Shown: positions 1 to 9,120, counted from the first letter of the stretch. The stretch is DNA of 64,000 nt from Paraburkholderia kirstenboschensis (GCF_904848585.1 NZ_CAJHCR010000005.1:248001-312000); one strand, 5' to 3'. Program-made: numbers and translations. The notes: a model not told the origin generated them from the letters alone.

Positions 1-185
1 GCAATCTTCTGATGGTAGCCGTCGGCGTGCTTGTCTTCGCGATGGTCTCGGGCGTAGTGCTGTATCAGCCGATCGCCTACGGCGACGCAATCCCGAACTT
101 CGGCATCATTCTGATGCTGACGGTGCCGGTAATTGCGGGCGTCGCGTTTCGGGTCGGACTGGATGCGTGGCTAGAACGCAAGTAA
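1..185 (+). CDS. C-terminal end of an integral membrane protein (cut by window edge)
   Basis: An open frame enters from the left edge (codons in the phase of position 3) and stops with TAA at 183-185. The roughly 60 visible residues form two hydrophobic segments (one around LVFAMVSGVVLY, one around GIILMLTVPVIAGVAF) separated by a short polar loop and ending in a charged tail WLERK. This is the end of a polytopic inner-membrane protein. Too little is present to name the family. It converges with the sensor kinase gene, with a hairpin between the two stops. Confidence 0.6.
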   Translation, partial: NLLMVAVGVLVFAMVSGVVLYQPIAYGDAIPNFGIILMLTVPVIAGVAFRVGLDAWLERK

Positions 186-194
186 TGAATGAGT

Positions 195-216
195 GGGCAG
201 CGGTTCGTCGCTGCCC
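195..216. terminator. Bidirectional hairpin terminator
   Basis: A perfect 8-bp inverted repeat (GGGCAGCG at 195-202, CGCTGCCC at 209-216) with a 6-nt loop lies in the 32-bp gap between two convergent stop codons. There is no T tract on either side, so termination efficiency is uncertain. Confidence 0.6.
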
Positions 217-217
217 G

Positions 218-1852
218 CTACCCCGCGCCGCGCGGCACCACCACCCACACCTCCAGGCCGCCGCCCTCACGCGCGTGAAACTCCACCCTGCCACCGTGCA
301 GCCGCGCGATCCGCTCGACAATCGCGAGCCCAAGCCCGGTGCCGCCGCTATGCGCTCGCGCGTTCCTGCCGCGTTGGAAGGGCGCCTTCAGCTGTTCGAG
401 TTCTTCCGCCGATAACCCCTTGCCGCGGTCGCCGACAGCGACATACACCGCGTCGCCGGTCGCCCAACTACGCACCGCCAGTCCGCTGCCGCCGTACACG
501 ATCGCGTTCTGCATCAGATTCATCAGGAGCCGCATCATGCTCACCGGACGATAAGGAACCAGCGGCAAGCGCGCGAGCGACAGTTCGAACTCATGCCCGA
601 GTCCCGCAAAGTCTCCGGCAAGCCGCTCGATCAACGCGTTCAGATTGCCGGGCTCGGCCGGCTCCCGCTCGCCGCTGCCTGCGTAATCCATGAACTGTTG
701 CAAGATGGTTTCGATCTGGTCGAGGTAGGACTCCGCCGCCACTACGAAACTGCTGTCGCTGCTCTCCGGCATCGCCATGGCCATCGAAAGGCGTAGCTTG
801 GTGAGCGGCGTTCGGATGTCGTGCGAGATGCCGGCAAGCATCAGCGCGCGCGTCGCTTCCGCTTGTTGCAACGCGTGCGTCATCTGATTGAAAGCGCTGC
901 TCACCGCGGCAATTTCCAAAGGACCGCTGGTCGGCAACGGCGGCGGCGTGTCGCCGTCGCTCAGGCGCTGCGCCGCGCGCGTCAACTCCTGAAGCGGCCG
1001 GTTCAGGTGAAGCTGGATCGCATAGCCGGTCAACGCCGCCAGCGCGGCGAGGCCAAGCGACAGCAGGATGGCTGCGTCGAGCCCATTGCCCTGGGCGTCT
1101 TCGGGAATCGGCAGTGCGATCCAATACGGCGTAGCGGATGTGTCGGCACCGGTCGCAGCAGGGCCCGGCGCAGCGGACGTGTCAGCCCCGGATGCAGCAG
1201 GGCCCGGCGCAGCGGACGTGTCAGCCCCGGATGCAGCAGGGCCCGGCGCAGCGGACGTGTCAGCCCCGGACGCAGCAGGGCCCGGCGCAGCGGACGTGTC
1301 AGCCCCGGACGCAGCAGGGCCCGGCGCAGCGGACGTGTCAGCCCCGGACGCAGCAGGGCCCGGCGCCGCGGCTCCAGAAGCAGCGGCACCCGAAGCAGCG
1401 GCTCCCGGCGCAGCGCCGCCCGATCCATCGGCGGGAGCATGCATACGAATCCAGAGGCGTTGGCCGCCTTCGGTCTGCCAGCGCGCCTCCATGTCCGCCG
1501 GAAGATGCTCACGCAGACTCTCCAGAAACACCTTGCGTTGATAGTTGCGGTATCCGCGCAAGAGACTCGCCGGCGGCTCCGCCAGGGCATTGCCGGGAAG
1601 CCGTGTATGCGCGTCCAGACGCGCGGCCAACGCCTCGCGCGCGGCGCGCGGCGTGGATTGCAGCAGGTTGTCGAGCGTCGTCACATAGGTCGCGAACACC
1701 GCGGCCGCGCGCTCCACGCGAGGCCGCTGCACATAATGCAGCAGCACGCCGAGCGAGCACACCTGGCTCAATACGACGAGCGCGATCAGCAATGCAATAT
1801 TGCGCGCGAGGAGCGTGCGCGGCAGCGCTCTTTGCAACAGTGAGCGCTTCAT
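218..1852 (-). CDS. EnvZ-like sensor histidine kinase with repeat-expanded periplasmic domain
   Basis: A 544-residue membrane sensor kinase. The N terminus has a basic stretch and a first membrane helix (about residues 14-38). A periplasmic domain follows, then a second helix (about 258-280), HAMP, a phosphoacceptor H-box (SHDIRTPL, His near 344) and a C-terminal ATPase domain with GTGLGLAIVERI. Residues about 164-241, next to the second helix, are six copies of a 13-residue Ala/Pro/Gly-rich unit. The ATG at 1852 overlaps the regulator stop by 4 bp (ATGA), so the pair is translationally coupled. A much longer frame reading upstream through the regulator gene is spurious. It presumably phosphorylates the upstream regulator to control the RND pump in the same operon; the ligand is unknown. 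Confidence 0.92.
   Translation of the reverse strand: MKRSLLQRALPRTLLARNIALLIALVVLSQVCSLGVLLHYVQRPRVERAAAVFATYVTTLDNLLQSTPRAAREALAARLDAHTRLPGNALAEPPASLLRGYRNYQRKVFLESLREHLPADMEARWQTEGGQRLWIRMHAPADGSGGAAPGAAASGAAASGAAAPGPAASGADTSAAPGPAASGADTSAAPGPAASGADTSAAPGPAASGADTSAAPGPAASGADTSAAPGPAATGADTSATPYWIALPIPEDAQGNGLDAAILLSLGLAALAALTGYAIQLHLNRPLQELTRAAQRLSDGDTPPPLPTSGPLEIAAVSSAFNQMTHALQQAEATRALMLAGISHDIRTPLTKLRLSMAMAMPESSDSSFVVAAESYLDQIETILQQFMDYAGSGEREPAEPGNLNALIERLAGDFAGLGHEFELSLARLPLVPYRPVSMMRLLMNLMQNAIVYGGSGLAVRSWATGDAVYVAVGDRGKGLSAEELEQLKAPFQRGRNARAHSGGTGLGLAIVERIARLHGGRVEFHAREGGGLEVWVVVPRGAG
1131..1364. repeat. 39-bp tandem repeat, six copies, inside the kinase gene
   Basis: Six head-to-tail 39-bp units start at 1131, 1170, 1209, 1248, 1287 and 1326. 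The last five are nearly identical (one GAT/GAC variant) and the first is degenerate. The unit is a multiple of three, so copy-number change would add or remove 13 residues without breaking the frame. Confidence 0.95.
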
Positions 1853-2562
1853 GAATCGACGTCCGCGATCAGCATGTAGCCGACGCCCCACACTGTCTTG
1901 ATGAAGCGCGGCTTGGACGGATCGTCCTCGACGATCTGCCGCAAGCGCAGCACCTGCACGTCGATGCTGCGATCGAGCGCATCGTGATCGCGCCCTCGCG
2001 CGCGTGCGAGCAGATTGTCGCGGCTTACCGGCCGGTTCGGCGACGACGCGAGCGCAACCAGCAGCAGCATCTGCGCCGAGTGAATTTCCAGCAGCTCGCC
2101 GCCGCGCATGAGTTGCTGCTTGCCGACATCGAGCGCGAATTCGCCGAAGCGCACGCACTGCGACGTGACGGTCACTTCGCCCGAAGCCATCTTCTGACGG
2201 CGCAGCAGCGCATTGATTCGCGCCACCAGTTCGCGCGGAAGAAACGGCTTCGCGAGATAGTCGTCGGCGCCGGTTTCGAGACCCAGCACCCTGTCGAGCG
2301 GATCGCCCTTCGCGGTCAGCATCAGAATCGGCAACGTCTGGCCCTGCTCGCGCAAACGTGCACAAATCGCGAGCCCGTCTTCCTCGCCGATCATCAGGTC
2401 GAGTACCAGCAGATCGAACGGCTCGCGCTCGAGATAGCGGTCGAGCCGCTTGCCGTCTTCCGCGACTCTGACGTCGAAGCCCTGCCCGCGCAAGAAACGC
2501 TGCAGCATGTTGCGCAGTTCGACTTCGTCGTCGAGCACGATGATTTTAGCGGGGCGATCCAT
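1849..2562 (-). CDS. OmpR-family response regulator of the first RND operon
   Basis: A 237-residue two-domain regulator. The receiver domain shows the acidic pair (LDDE), the phosphoacceptor Asp in VLDLMIGEEDG and the Lys in YLAKPF. The C-terminal winged-helix domain shows FGEFALDV near its start and ends with FIKTVWGVGYM, typical of OmpR/PhoB proteins. I place the start at the ATG at 2562 because GAGGAG lies 8-9 nt upstream; the longer frame has no such site and enters the RND gene. The gene begins 16 bp after the RND pump stop and overlaps the kinase start, so it is the fourth gene of the efflux operon and probably its activator. Confidence 0.94.
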   Translation of the reverse strand: MDRPAKIIVLDDEVELRNMLQRFLRGQGFDVRVAEDGKRLDRYLEREPFDLLVLDLMIGEEDGLAICARLREQGQTLPILMLTAKGDPLDRVLGLETGADDYLAKPFLPRELVARINALLRRQKMASGEVTVTSQCVRFGEFALDVGKQQLMRGGELLEIHSAQMLLLVALASSPNRPVSRDNLLARARGRDHDALDRSIDVQVLRLRQIVEDDPSKPRFIKTVWGVGYMLIADVDS

Positions 2563-2578
2563 GCGAAAGCTCCTCGTT

Positions 2579-5500
2579 TCAGGCATCGTTTCGGGTCTTG
2601 CGCGCGGCCTGGCGTTCGGCAATGCGCTGCAACAGCACGTAGAACGACGGAATGAACAGCACGGCAATGCACGTGGAAGCCAGCATACCGGAGAACACCG
2701 CGATACCGAGCGAGCGGCGCGCGCTCGCACTCGCGCCGGTGGCTATCACGAGCGGCACGACGCCGAGAATGAACGCGAACGACGTCATCATGATGGGCCG
2801 AAAACGCAGGCGCGCGGCTTCGACCGCGGCCTCCGCAATGCCTACGCCTTGCGTGCGCAAATGCCGGGCGAACTCTACGATCAGAATCGCGTTCTTCGCC
2901 GACAACGCGATCAACAGAACGAGGCCGATCTGCGTATACAGATTATTCGCGGCGCCGAGCAGTGCAAGCGTGCCGGCCGTGCCGAGCAGCGCGAGCGGCA
3001 CCGCGAGCACGACCGCAACCGGCAGCAGCCAGCTTTCATATTGCGCGGCGAGCACGCAGAACACGAGCAGCACACCCACTGCGAAGACCCAGTAAGCAGA
3101 GTTGCCTACCAGCTTCTCCTGATACGACATCGCCGTCCATTCATAACCAACGCCGGCCGGCAGGATGCGAGCGGCTTCCTGCTCGAAAGCCCGGATCGCG
3201 TCCCCGGTGCTGTAGCCGCTCGCCGGATTGCCGTTGATGGCCGCCGCCGGCGCAAGGTTATAAAGCGTCGCGACCGCCGGACCGACGCTCGTATGGGCGT
3301 CGATGAAAGTGCCCAATTCGACCATATGTCCGCTGTTGCTGCGAATCTGCAAGCGGCGAATGTCGTCGGTCTCGCGGCGAAACGCGCCGTCCGCCTGCAC
3401 GAATACGGGGAACGTGTGATTGAATGCGGTGAACTGATTGACGTAGGCGGAGCCCACGTAATCTTGCAGCAGATCGAATACATTGCCGACCGGCACTTGC
3501 AGCGATTCCGCCTTCGTGCGGTCGAGCGTCAGTTCGACGCTCGGCACCGAGGCGCGAAACGGACTGAACACGCGCTGCAGTTCCGGACGTTTCGACACGC
3601 TCGCGATCAGCGCATCCGTCGCGCTTTGCAGCCGTCGATAGTTCTGCGAGCCGTCGGTGAGCATCACCTGCATCTGCACGCCGCCGCTATTGCCGAGCCC
3701 CTGGATCGGCGGCGGCACGATCACGACGGAGCGCACGTCGGGCAGCTTCGCCAGCTCCCTGTTCATACGCAGATACAGCGAGCGCAGGTCTTCGCCCTTG
3801 CCGCGCTTGCTCCAGTCGTCGAGCGTTACGTAAATCAGCGCGGAATTCGGCACCGACGCGTTGTTATCGAGCGGCGATATACCGCCAATCGACACCACAT
3901 GACTCACGCCGGGAATCGCCCCGATCCGCTTCTCGATCTGTGTGCTGGCCTCGCGCGTTCGCCCGAGCGATGCCGCGTCGGCGAGTTGCGCGGCGATCAG
4001 CATGTACCCCTGATCTTCGAGCGGAATGAAACTGGTCGGCACGCGCGTCAGCAGGAACGCCGATGCCGCGCCGAGCGCGAGCGCGATAACGAGCGCGAGC
4101 TTGCAGCGCGCAACGAACCACGAAACCACCTTGACGTAGCCGCTCTCCACGCGCGCATAGGCCCTGTCGAACACGCGGTACACCACGTTCGGTTTGCCAG
4201 GCCGCTGGTGCCGCAGCCAGCGCACGCTCTGCACCGGCTTGAGTGTCACCGCATTGATCGCGCTGATGACCGTGGTCGCAACCACCACGAGCGCGAACTG
4301 CCGGTACATCTGCCCCGTGACGCCGCCAAGAAACGCGGAAGGCAGAAACACCGACACAAGCACCAGCGTAATGCCGATGATCGGGCCGAGCAATTCATGC
4401 ATGGCGTCGATGGCGGCCTGCTTCGGCGTCTTGCCCTGCTCGATATGCTGCGTGATACCTTCGACGACGACGATTGCATCGTCCACGACAATGCCGATCG
4501 CAAGCACGATCGCGAACAGCGTCAGCAGATTGATCGAGAAGCCCATCATGTAGATGGCGCCAAACGTGCCGACAATCGTGACGGGAATCGTCGTGGCGGG
4601 CACGAGCATCGCACGCCAGTTCTGCAGAAACAGCAGGATCACCGCGAGCACGAGCAACGCCGCCTCGAAGAGCGTCTTGTACACATCGATCACGGATTGC
4701 CGCACGAAGGTCGTCGTATCGAAGGGCAACTGATAGGTGACGCCCTTCGGCATGTCTTTCGCGAGGCGCGCCATGGTCTCCTTTACCGCATTGCCGACCT
4801 CGAGCGCATTTGCTTCGGGTAACTGATAGATGGCGATACCGGCCGCGGGCTTGCCGTCGAGATTGAAGAACTGGCCGTAGCTCGACGAGCCTAGCTCGGT
4901 GCGCCCGACATCGCGGATCCGCACGAAGTGGCCGCCGTCGTTCGAATCCGCCTTCACGATGATGTCGTCGAATTCATGCGGATTGGAAAGCACGCCGCGC
5001 ATGGTCACGGTGAGCTGAAACGCCCGGCCGCCCGCGTTCGGTTCCGAGCCGAGCTGGCCCGCGCTCACGTCCTTGCTCTGGCTCTGTATGGCCTGCATGA
5101 CGTCGGCTGCGCTCAGATTGCGCTCGCTAAGCTTTTGCGGATCGAGCCAGACGCGCATGCTGTACTGCCCGGTGCCGAACACAGTGACGTCGCCGACGCC
5201 CGGCAAACGCGCAAGCGTGTCGCGCAGATAAATGACCGCGTAGTTGCTGAGAAAGAGCGAATCGTATTTCGGGTCCGGCGATTGCAGCGTGTACAACTGC
5301 AGAATCGCGGTGGAGCGCTTCCTCACGGTCACGCCCTGTTGTTGGACTGCTTGGGGCAGTTGCGCGGTGGCGGCCGACACACGGTTCTGCACGAGCACCT
5401 GCGCCTTGTCGACGTCGGTGCCCACGGCGAACGTAACGGTGAGCGTGTAGGTGCCGTCGTTCGTACTGGTCGACTGCATGTACAGCGCGTTTTCCACTCC

Positions 5501-5710
5501 GTTGACCTGTGCTTCTATCGGCAACGCGACGCGGTCGATCACCGTCGTCGCGCTCGCGCCCGGAAAGTGCGCGACTACCTGCACGGTAGGCGGCGTGATC
5601 GGCGGATATTGCGCGATGGGCAGATTGATGAGCGCGACCGCGCCGAGCAGCATCGCGATCAACGCAATCACGTTGGCGAATACGGGGCGCTCGACGAAGA
5701 AGCGAATCAT
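2579..5710 (-). CDS. RND multidrug efflux pump, inner-membrane subunit (HAE1 family)
   Basis: A 1043-residue proton-driven exporter of the AcrB/MexB class. It begins with the typical MIRFFVERPVFANVIALIAM helix, has two large periplasmic loops and twelve predicted membrane segments. The proton-relay Asp pair is present in helix 4 (VVDDAIVVVE, near residues 407-408), and the helix-11 region reads SAKNAILIVEFA. Length is normal for the family. Its start overlaps the adaptor stop by 4 bp. With the adaptor and outer-membrane factor it should form a tripartite pump exporting drugs or solvents; substrates cannot be read from sequence. Confidence 0.95.
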   Translation of the reverse strand: MIRFFVERPVFANVIALIAMLLGAVALINLPIAQYPPITPPTVQVVAHFPGASATTVIDRVALPIEAQVNGVENALYMQSTSTNDGTYTLTVTFAVGTDVDKAQVLVQNRVSAATAQLPQAVQQQGVTVRKRSTAILQLYTLQSPDPKYDSLFLSNYAVIYLRDTLARLPGVGDVTVFGTGQYSMRVWLDPQKLSERNLSAADVMQAIQSQSKDVSAGQLGSEPNAGGRAFQLTVTMRGVLSNPHEFDDIIVKADSNDGGHFVRIRDVGRTELGSSSYGQFFNLDGKPAAGIAIYQLPEANALEVGNAVKETMARLAKDMPKGVTYQLPFDTTTFVRQSVIDVYKTLFEAALLVLAVILLFLQNWRAMLVPATTIPVTIVGTFGAIYMMGFSINLLTLFAIVLAIGIVVDDAIVVVEGITQHIEQGKTPKQAAIDAMHELLGPIIGITLVLVSVFLPSAFLGGVTGQMYRQFALVVVATTVISAINAVTLKPVQSVRWLRHQRPGKPNVVYRVFDRAYARVESGYVKVVSWFVARCKLALVIALALGAASAFLLTRVPTSFIPLEDQGYMLIAAQLADAASLGRTREASTQIEKRIGAIPGVSHVVSIGGISPLDNNASVPNSALIYVTLDDWSKRGKGEDLRSLYLRMNRELAKLPDVRSVVIVPPPIQGLGNSGGVQMQVMLTDGSQNYRRLQSATDALIASVSKRPELQRVFSPFRASVPSVELTLDRTKAESLQVPVGNVFDLLQDYVGSAYVNQFTAFNHTFPVFVQADGAFRRETDDIRRLQIRSNSGHMVELGTFIDAHTSVGPAVATLYNLAPAAAINGNPASGYSTGDAIRAFEQEAARILPAGVGYEWTAMSYQEKLVGNSAYWVFAVGVLLVFCVLAAQYESWLLPVAVVLAVPLALLGTAGTLALLGAANNLYTQIGLVLLIALSAKNAILIVEFARHLRTQGVGIAEAAVEAARLRFRPIMMTSFAFILGVVPLVIATGASASARRSLGIAVFSGMLASTCIAVLFIPSFYVLLQRIAERQAARKTRNDA

Positions 5711-6879
5711 GAACGGCCCTGCGCTACGGCATCGACTGTCTGCACCTTGATGCCCGGCGCGACGGCGAGGCCCCCGCCGGTCACGACCCGGTCCGACGCA
5801 CCGAGGCCGCTCTTGATCGCGCGCAGCGAACCGTACAGGCCGCCCGTCGTGACGCCGCGCTTCTCGATCACGCCGCCGGCGTTCACGACCAGCACGGAAG
5901 CGCCGGCCTGCTCACGCAGCAACGCGGTATCCGGCACGAGCAGCACCTTTTGCGGCGCACCCGCCGGAATATGCACTTCGACCGACATGCCCGGGATCAG
6001 ATGCGCGTCGCGATTCTCGATGTCGGCGCGCAGCTTGATCGCGCCGCTCGCCGGATCGACTCGCGTATCGACGAATTCGAGCGCGGCGTCCTCGCCTTGC
6101 TCCGGCTTGGCGCCGATCAGATTGACGCGCACGCTGCGCGGCGCTCGCGTGAAGAGGCCGATGCGATTCGCGTCGCGCTCGTTCAGCGTGAAGTTCACAT
6201 ATACCGGCTGGATGCGATCCAGCGTGGCGAGCCTGGTCGAATCCGATCCGCCCACCACATTGCCGACGTCGAACGCGCGCGCGCCGATGCGGCCCGCGAA
6301 CGGTGCGCGTATTTCCGTGTAGCCGAGGTTGATGCGCGACATGTCGCGCTTCGCCAGCGCCTGGTCGCGGGTGGTCTGCGCCTTTTGCAGCGACGACTCC
6401 GAAGTCGCGTTGTCCGACGTGAGCTCCTTCTGGCGCGTCAGTTCCTGATTGGCGTTATCGAGCGAGGCCTGGTCGTAGACGAGTTGTGCGCGATAGGTGT
6501 CCGGCTCGATGCGAAACAGCAGTTGCCCTTGCTTCACATTAGCGCCGTCTATGAAGCCGATTTCCTTCAGTACGCCCTGAACGCGCGCGACCAGCGTGAC
6601 CGTTGCCGACGGTGCGACGCTGCCGGTCAGATCGAGTTGCTCGCGCACCTCGCGCGACTCGGGGCGCATGACGATGACTTGCGGCAACGGCGCGGTCTGT
6701 GCAGCTGGCGCATTGCCGTCGTGGCATCCGCTCAATACGGCGCTTAATGCCGTCAGCATGACGACGCAAGGCAAGGCGCTCAACGGGCGGTACGATGCGG
6801 CGTGAAACGCTGGACGTCGCGGCTCTGCCAGCGCATAGGCATTCGCTGTGCCCTCGCCCACTCCTCTTCGCTTGGCCAT
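5707..6879 (-). CDS. RND efflux periplasmic adaptor (MexA/AcrA family)
   Basis: A 390-residue membrane fusion protein. A long N-terminal leader ends in a lipobox (AVLSGC), so the mature protein is predicted to be a lipoprotein anchored in the inner membrane. The body shows the barrel-sandwich (LTGSVAPSATVTLVARVQG, then GQLLFRIEP), a short coiled-coil hairpin and the returning lipoyl half with IRAPFAGRIG. The ATG at 6879 has no strong ribosome site and the leader is unusually long, so a start nearer the hydrophobic stretch is possible. It links the pump to the outer-membrane factor and lies between those genes. Confidence 0.93.
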   Translation of the reverse strand: MAKRRGVGEGTANAYALAEPRRPAFHAASYRPLSALPCVVMLTALSAVLSGCHDGNAPAAQTAPLPQVIVMRPESREVREQLDLTGSVAPSATVTLVARVQGVLKEIGFIDGANVKQGQLLFRIEPDTYRAQLVYDQASLDNANQELTRQKELTSDNATSESSLQKAQTTRDQALAKRDMSRINLGYTEIRAPFAGRIGARAFDVGNVVGGSDSTRLATLDRIQPVYVNFTLNERDANRIGLFTRAPRSVRVNLIGAKPEQGEDAALEFVDTRVDPASGAIKLRADIENRDAHLIPGMSVEVHIPAGAPQKVLLVPDTALLREQAGASVLVVNAGGVIEKRGVTTGGLYGSLRAIKSGLGASDRVVTGGGLAVAPGIKVQTVDAVAQGRS

Positions 6880-6897
6880 TTTGTTATTCCCGCGTCG

Positions 6898-8469
6898 TCA
6901 TTTACTGTCCGCCGGCGAGTTCGCGCTCGCGCGCGCCAGCGCGGAATTGGCAGGCGGGTTCAACAGACGTCCCCAATCCGTGCGCCGCGCCATCTCTTCG
7001 GCGATCCGTTCGCTCACTACCTGCTGACCTTGCGCGACTTCCCATCCTCCGCCGAGTGCGCGATACAGCGACACCGCCGCAAGCGCTGCAATCCCCTGGT
7101 TCTGCGCGAGCGAATCGCCGTCGCGCAACGCCGAGCGCGAAGCGTCCAGCACCGAGTCGTAAGTCACGGAGCCGGAGCGATATTGGATGTTGGCAAGCCG
7201 CAATGCGCGCTGCGATGCGTCAGAAGCGCGCGACGACGCCGCGAGCGCATCGAGCGATGTGCGAAGCGCGGCAATCGCGTCTTCCACTTCTTTCTGCGCT
7301 TGCAGCACTGTGTTTTGATAGTCGAGCACCGCTTCCTGGAACGCCGCGTCCTGAATTCGCACGGCGTTCTGCAACTGCGTCCGGTCGAGAATGGGTAGCG
7401 AAATGCCCGCCGAAAAGAGGCCAATCGTCTTGCCGCCCCATTGCGACAGTCCAATGCCGTGCTGTTCGCCGGATGACAAGCCGAACAGTCCCGTCAGCGA
7501 TAACGACGGATACAGCTTCGCCTTCGCCGCGCCGATCAGCGCCGACTGCGCCGCCGCGTTGAGCGCAGCCTGACGCACGTCGGGACGGCGCCGCAATAAA
7601 TCGGCGGGAATGCCTACGTCGATCTGCGTGGGCGGCACGGGGATCGCACTGCTGCCTTTTAGTTGCGCGTCGACGGCGTCGGGCGGATCGGCGAGCAGCA
7701 CCGCGAGCGTGTCGCGATCCTGCACGCGCGCCTTGATGAGCGGCGGAATCTGCGCCTCGGTTTCGGCTACCAGCGTGGCGGCCTGCTCGACGTCGAGCTG
7801 ACTCGACGCGCCGCGTTTGTAGCGCGCCTGCGTGAGCGTGAGGCTATCCTGAACGGACTTGAGGTTCTGCCGGGCCACGACGATGCGCTGCTCCAACGCG
7901 CGCAGATCGATGTATGCGTTGGCGACATCGGCGAACATGGACACCAACGCGTTGTCATACGCTGCCTCGGACACGCGTAATTGCGCACGATCCGATTCGA
8001 TCTGCCGGCGGTATTTGCCCCAGAAATCGATCTCCCACCCTGCGTGCACGTGCAGATGCTCGGCCCATAAATGAGCCGGCGGTATCGGCCCGACCCCGCT
8101 CGTGTTGATATGGCTCGCGCCAACCGACACGCTGCCCGATTGCGGCAGGAGATTTTCCTCACTGATCGCAAGCTGCGCCCGCGCCTTGAAGATATGCAGA
8201 CCCGCTACCTGCAGCGACAGGTTGCGCTCATAAGCGCGCTGTTCCAGGGCGCTCAGCACCGGATCGTTGAACGCCTTCCACCACGCGGCCTGAGCGGCGG
8301 GCGCGCTCTGCGCGGCAGGGGGCAAGCTTTCCAGCCACTGGTTCTCCAGCGTGACGTCGGGCTCCTTGAAGTCCGGGCCAACGCTGATGCAACCGCTCAG
8401 CGCCGCGCCCATCGACACGACGATCGATACGCTTACTAGACGCAAACGGCTTGACGTGGCAGGTTTCAT
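6898..8469 (-). CDS. Outer-membrane efflux channel lipoprotein (NodT/OprM family)
   Basis: A 523-residue TolC-like channel. The signal sequence ends in a lipobox (ALSGCISVGPDF), and the GPDF/YxxP segment just after the lipidated Cys is typical of NodT-type factors. Two homologous halves follow, with helical segments and the signature ADLLRRRPDVRQAAL in the second repeat. The gene starts the trio outer-membrane factor, adaptor, pump, 18 bp ahead of the adaptor. The start lacks an evident Shine-Dalgarno sequence. The C terminus has a tail of about 60 residues beyond the channel domain. Confidence 0.93.
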   Translation of the reverse strand: MKPATSSRLRLVSVSIVVSMGAALSGCISVGPDFKEPDVTLENQWLESLPPAAQSAPAAQAAWWKAFNDPVLSALEQRAYERNLSLQVAGLHIFKARAQLAISEENLLPQSGSVSVGASHINTSGVGPIPPAHLWAEHLHVHAGWEIDFWGKYRRQIESDRAQLRVSEAAYDNALVSMFADVANAYIDLRALEQRIVVARQNLKSVQDSLTLTQARYKRGASSQLDVEQAATLVAETEAQIPPLIKARVQDRDTLAVLLADPPDAVDAQLKGSSAIPVPPTQIDVGIPADLLRRRPDVRQAALNAAAQSALIGAAKAKLYPSLSLTGLFGLSSGEQHGIGLSQWGGKTIGLFSAGISLPILDRTQLQNAVRIQDAAFQEAVLDYQNTVLQAQKEVEDAIAALRTSLDALAASSRASDASQRALRLANIQYRSGSVTYDSVLDASRSALRDGDSLAQNQGIAALAAVSLYRALGGGWEVAQGQQVVSERIAEEMARRTDWGRLLNPPANSALARASANSPADSK

Positions 8470-8560
8470 CGCGTGAATCGGGCGTCAATGGCTGAGTGAG
8501 GGGTTCATGACGGCTGGGGCAAGCGCGCGGCACCGGCGTCGTGCGGTTTCGCGGCAAAGC

Positions 8561-8620
8561 GCGCCGCTCAGTGCACGGCTTAATGCGCCGCTTGGTGCGC
8601 CGCTCAGTGCGCCCCTTAAT
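8561..8620. repeat. Array of five 12-bp units
   Basis: Five consecutive 12-mers (for example GCGCCGCTCAGT at 8561 and again at 8597, and CTTAAT-ending units at 8573 and 8609) run between the EF-hand gene stop and the outer-membrane factor start. The array just overlaps the EF-hand stop codon. Confidence 0.75.
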
Positions 8621-8906
8621 GCGCTGCACCGCGTTCGCGCATATATGCCTCGATCTCCGGCAACGTCACGTAGCCGAGCTTCTGCGTGTCGATCTCGTCG
8701 AAGTGGCTTGCCACCATCGGCATGCCGGCCACGGCCTGCTCTTTCGTGAGCTTGCCGTCATGCGTGGTATTGGCATTCGCAAAACGCGTTTGCAGCTGCG
8801 CAACCATGCGCTCCATGCGCTGCGGATTGCCGCCTTGCGGCGCGGCCTGAGCGAACGTGACGGTGGACGCGCAGCACAGCAGGACGGCGGCGAGCAATTT
8901 TTTCAT
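8616..8906 (-). CDS. Small secreted EF-hand-like protein
   Basis: A 96-residue protein with a signal peptide (MKKLLAAVLLCCASTVTFAQA). Two EF-hand-like loops follow: one around NTTHDGKLTKEQ, and one around DTQKLGYVTLPEIEAYM with the loop Glu in place. Such proteins are usually periplasmic Ca2+-binding modules. The ATG at 8906 is supported by the signal peptide and by an upstream GGAG (AAGGAGTCAGTC). It is on the same strand as, and 146 bp upstream of, the efflux operon, and may be its first gene or a separate unit. Calcium binding is inferred; the first loop is not canonical. Confidence 0.8.
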   Translation of the reverse strand: MKKLLAAVLLCCASTVTFAQAAPQGGNPQRMERMVAQLQTRFANANTTHDGKLTKEQAVAGMPMVASHFDEIDTQKLGYVTLPEIEAYMRERGAAH

Positions 8907-9080
8907 GACTGACTCCTTCGATAAGCCAACGAGCGTCGCCTGCTTGTGCCGCGATCCGTTCAATGACAGGCCGAATTCTTGTGGAACCAAAGCCGCAAAG
9001 CAATTGCAGAGTTATGTCGATTAATGTCATGAAGCGCCAGCTGCCTCGCGAAGCGCCGGGCGCATGGCGGAGTGTCGCCC

Positions 9081-9120
9081 TGTTGCCGCCGTTTGCTGCC
9101 GTTTGCTGCCGTTTGTTGCC
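9081..9120. repeat. Four tandem 10-bp units
   Basis: Units TGTTGCCGCC, GTTTGCTGCC, GTTTGCTGCC and GTTTGTTGCC follow one another directly. This is a short imperfect satellite in non-coding DNA. Confidence 0.8.

Noticed and set aside
821..1854. Plus-strand frames across the 39-bp repeats giving periodic Arg-rich peptides
   Set aside because: The repeats are open in several frames because the unit is divisible by three; only the minus-strand kinase frame gives a full domain protein.
2450..4822. A 790-codon open frame antisense to the first RND pump
   Set aside because: It is an antisense shadow produced by high GC codon use; the product is Arg/His/Gln-rich with no domain, while the opposite strand encodes an intact pump.
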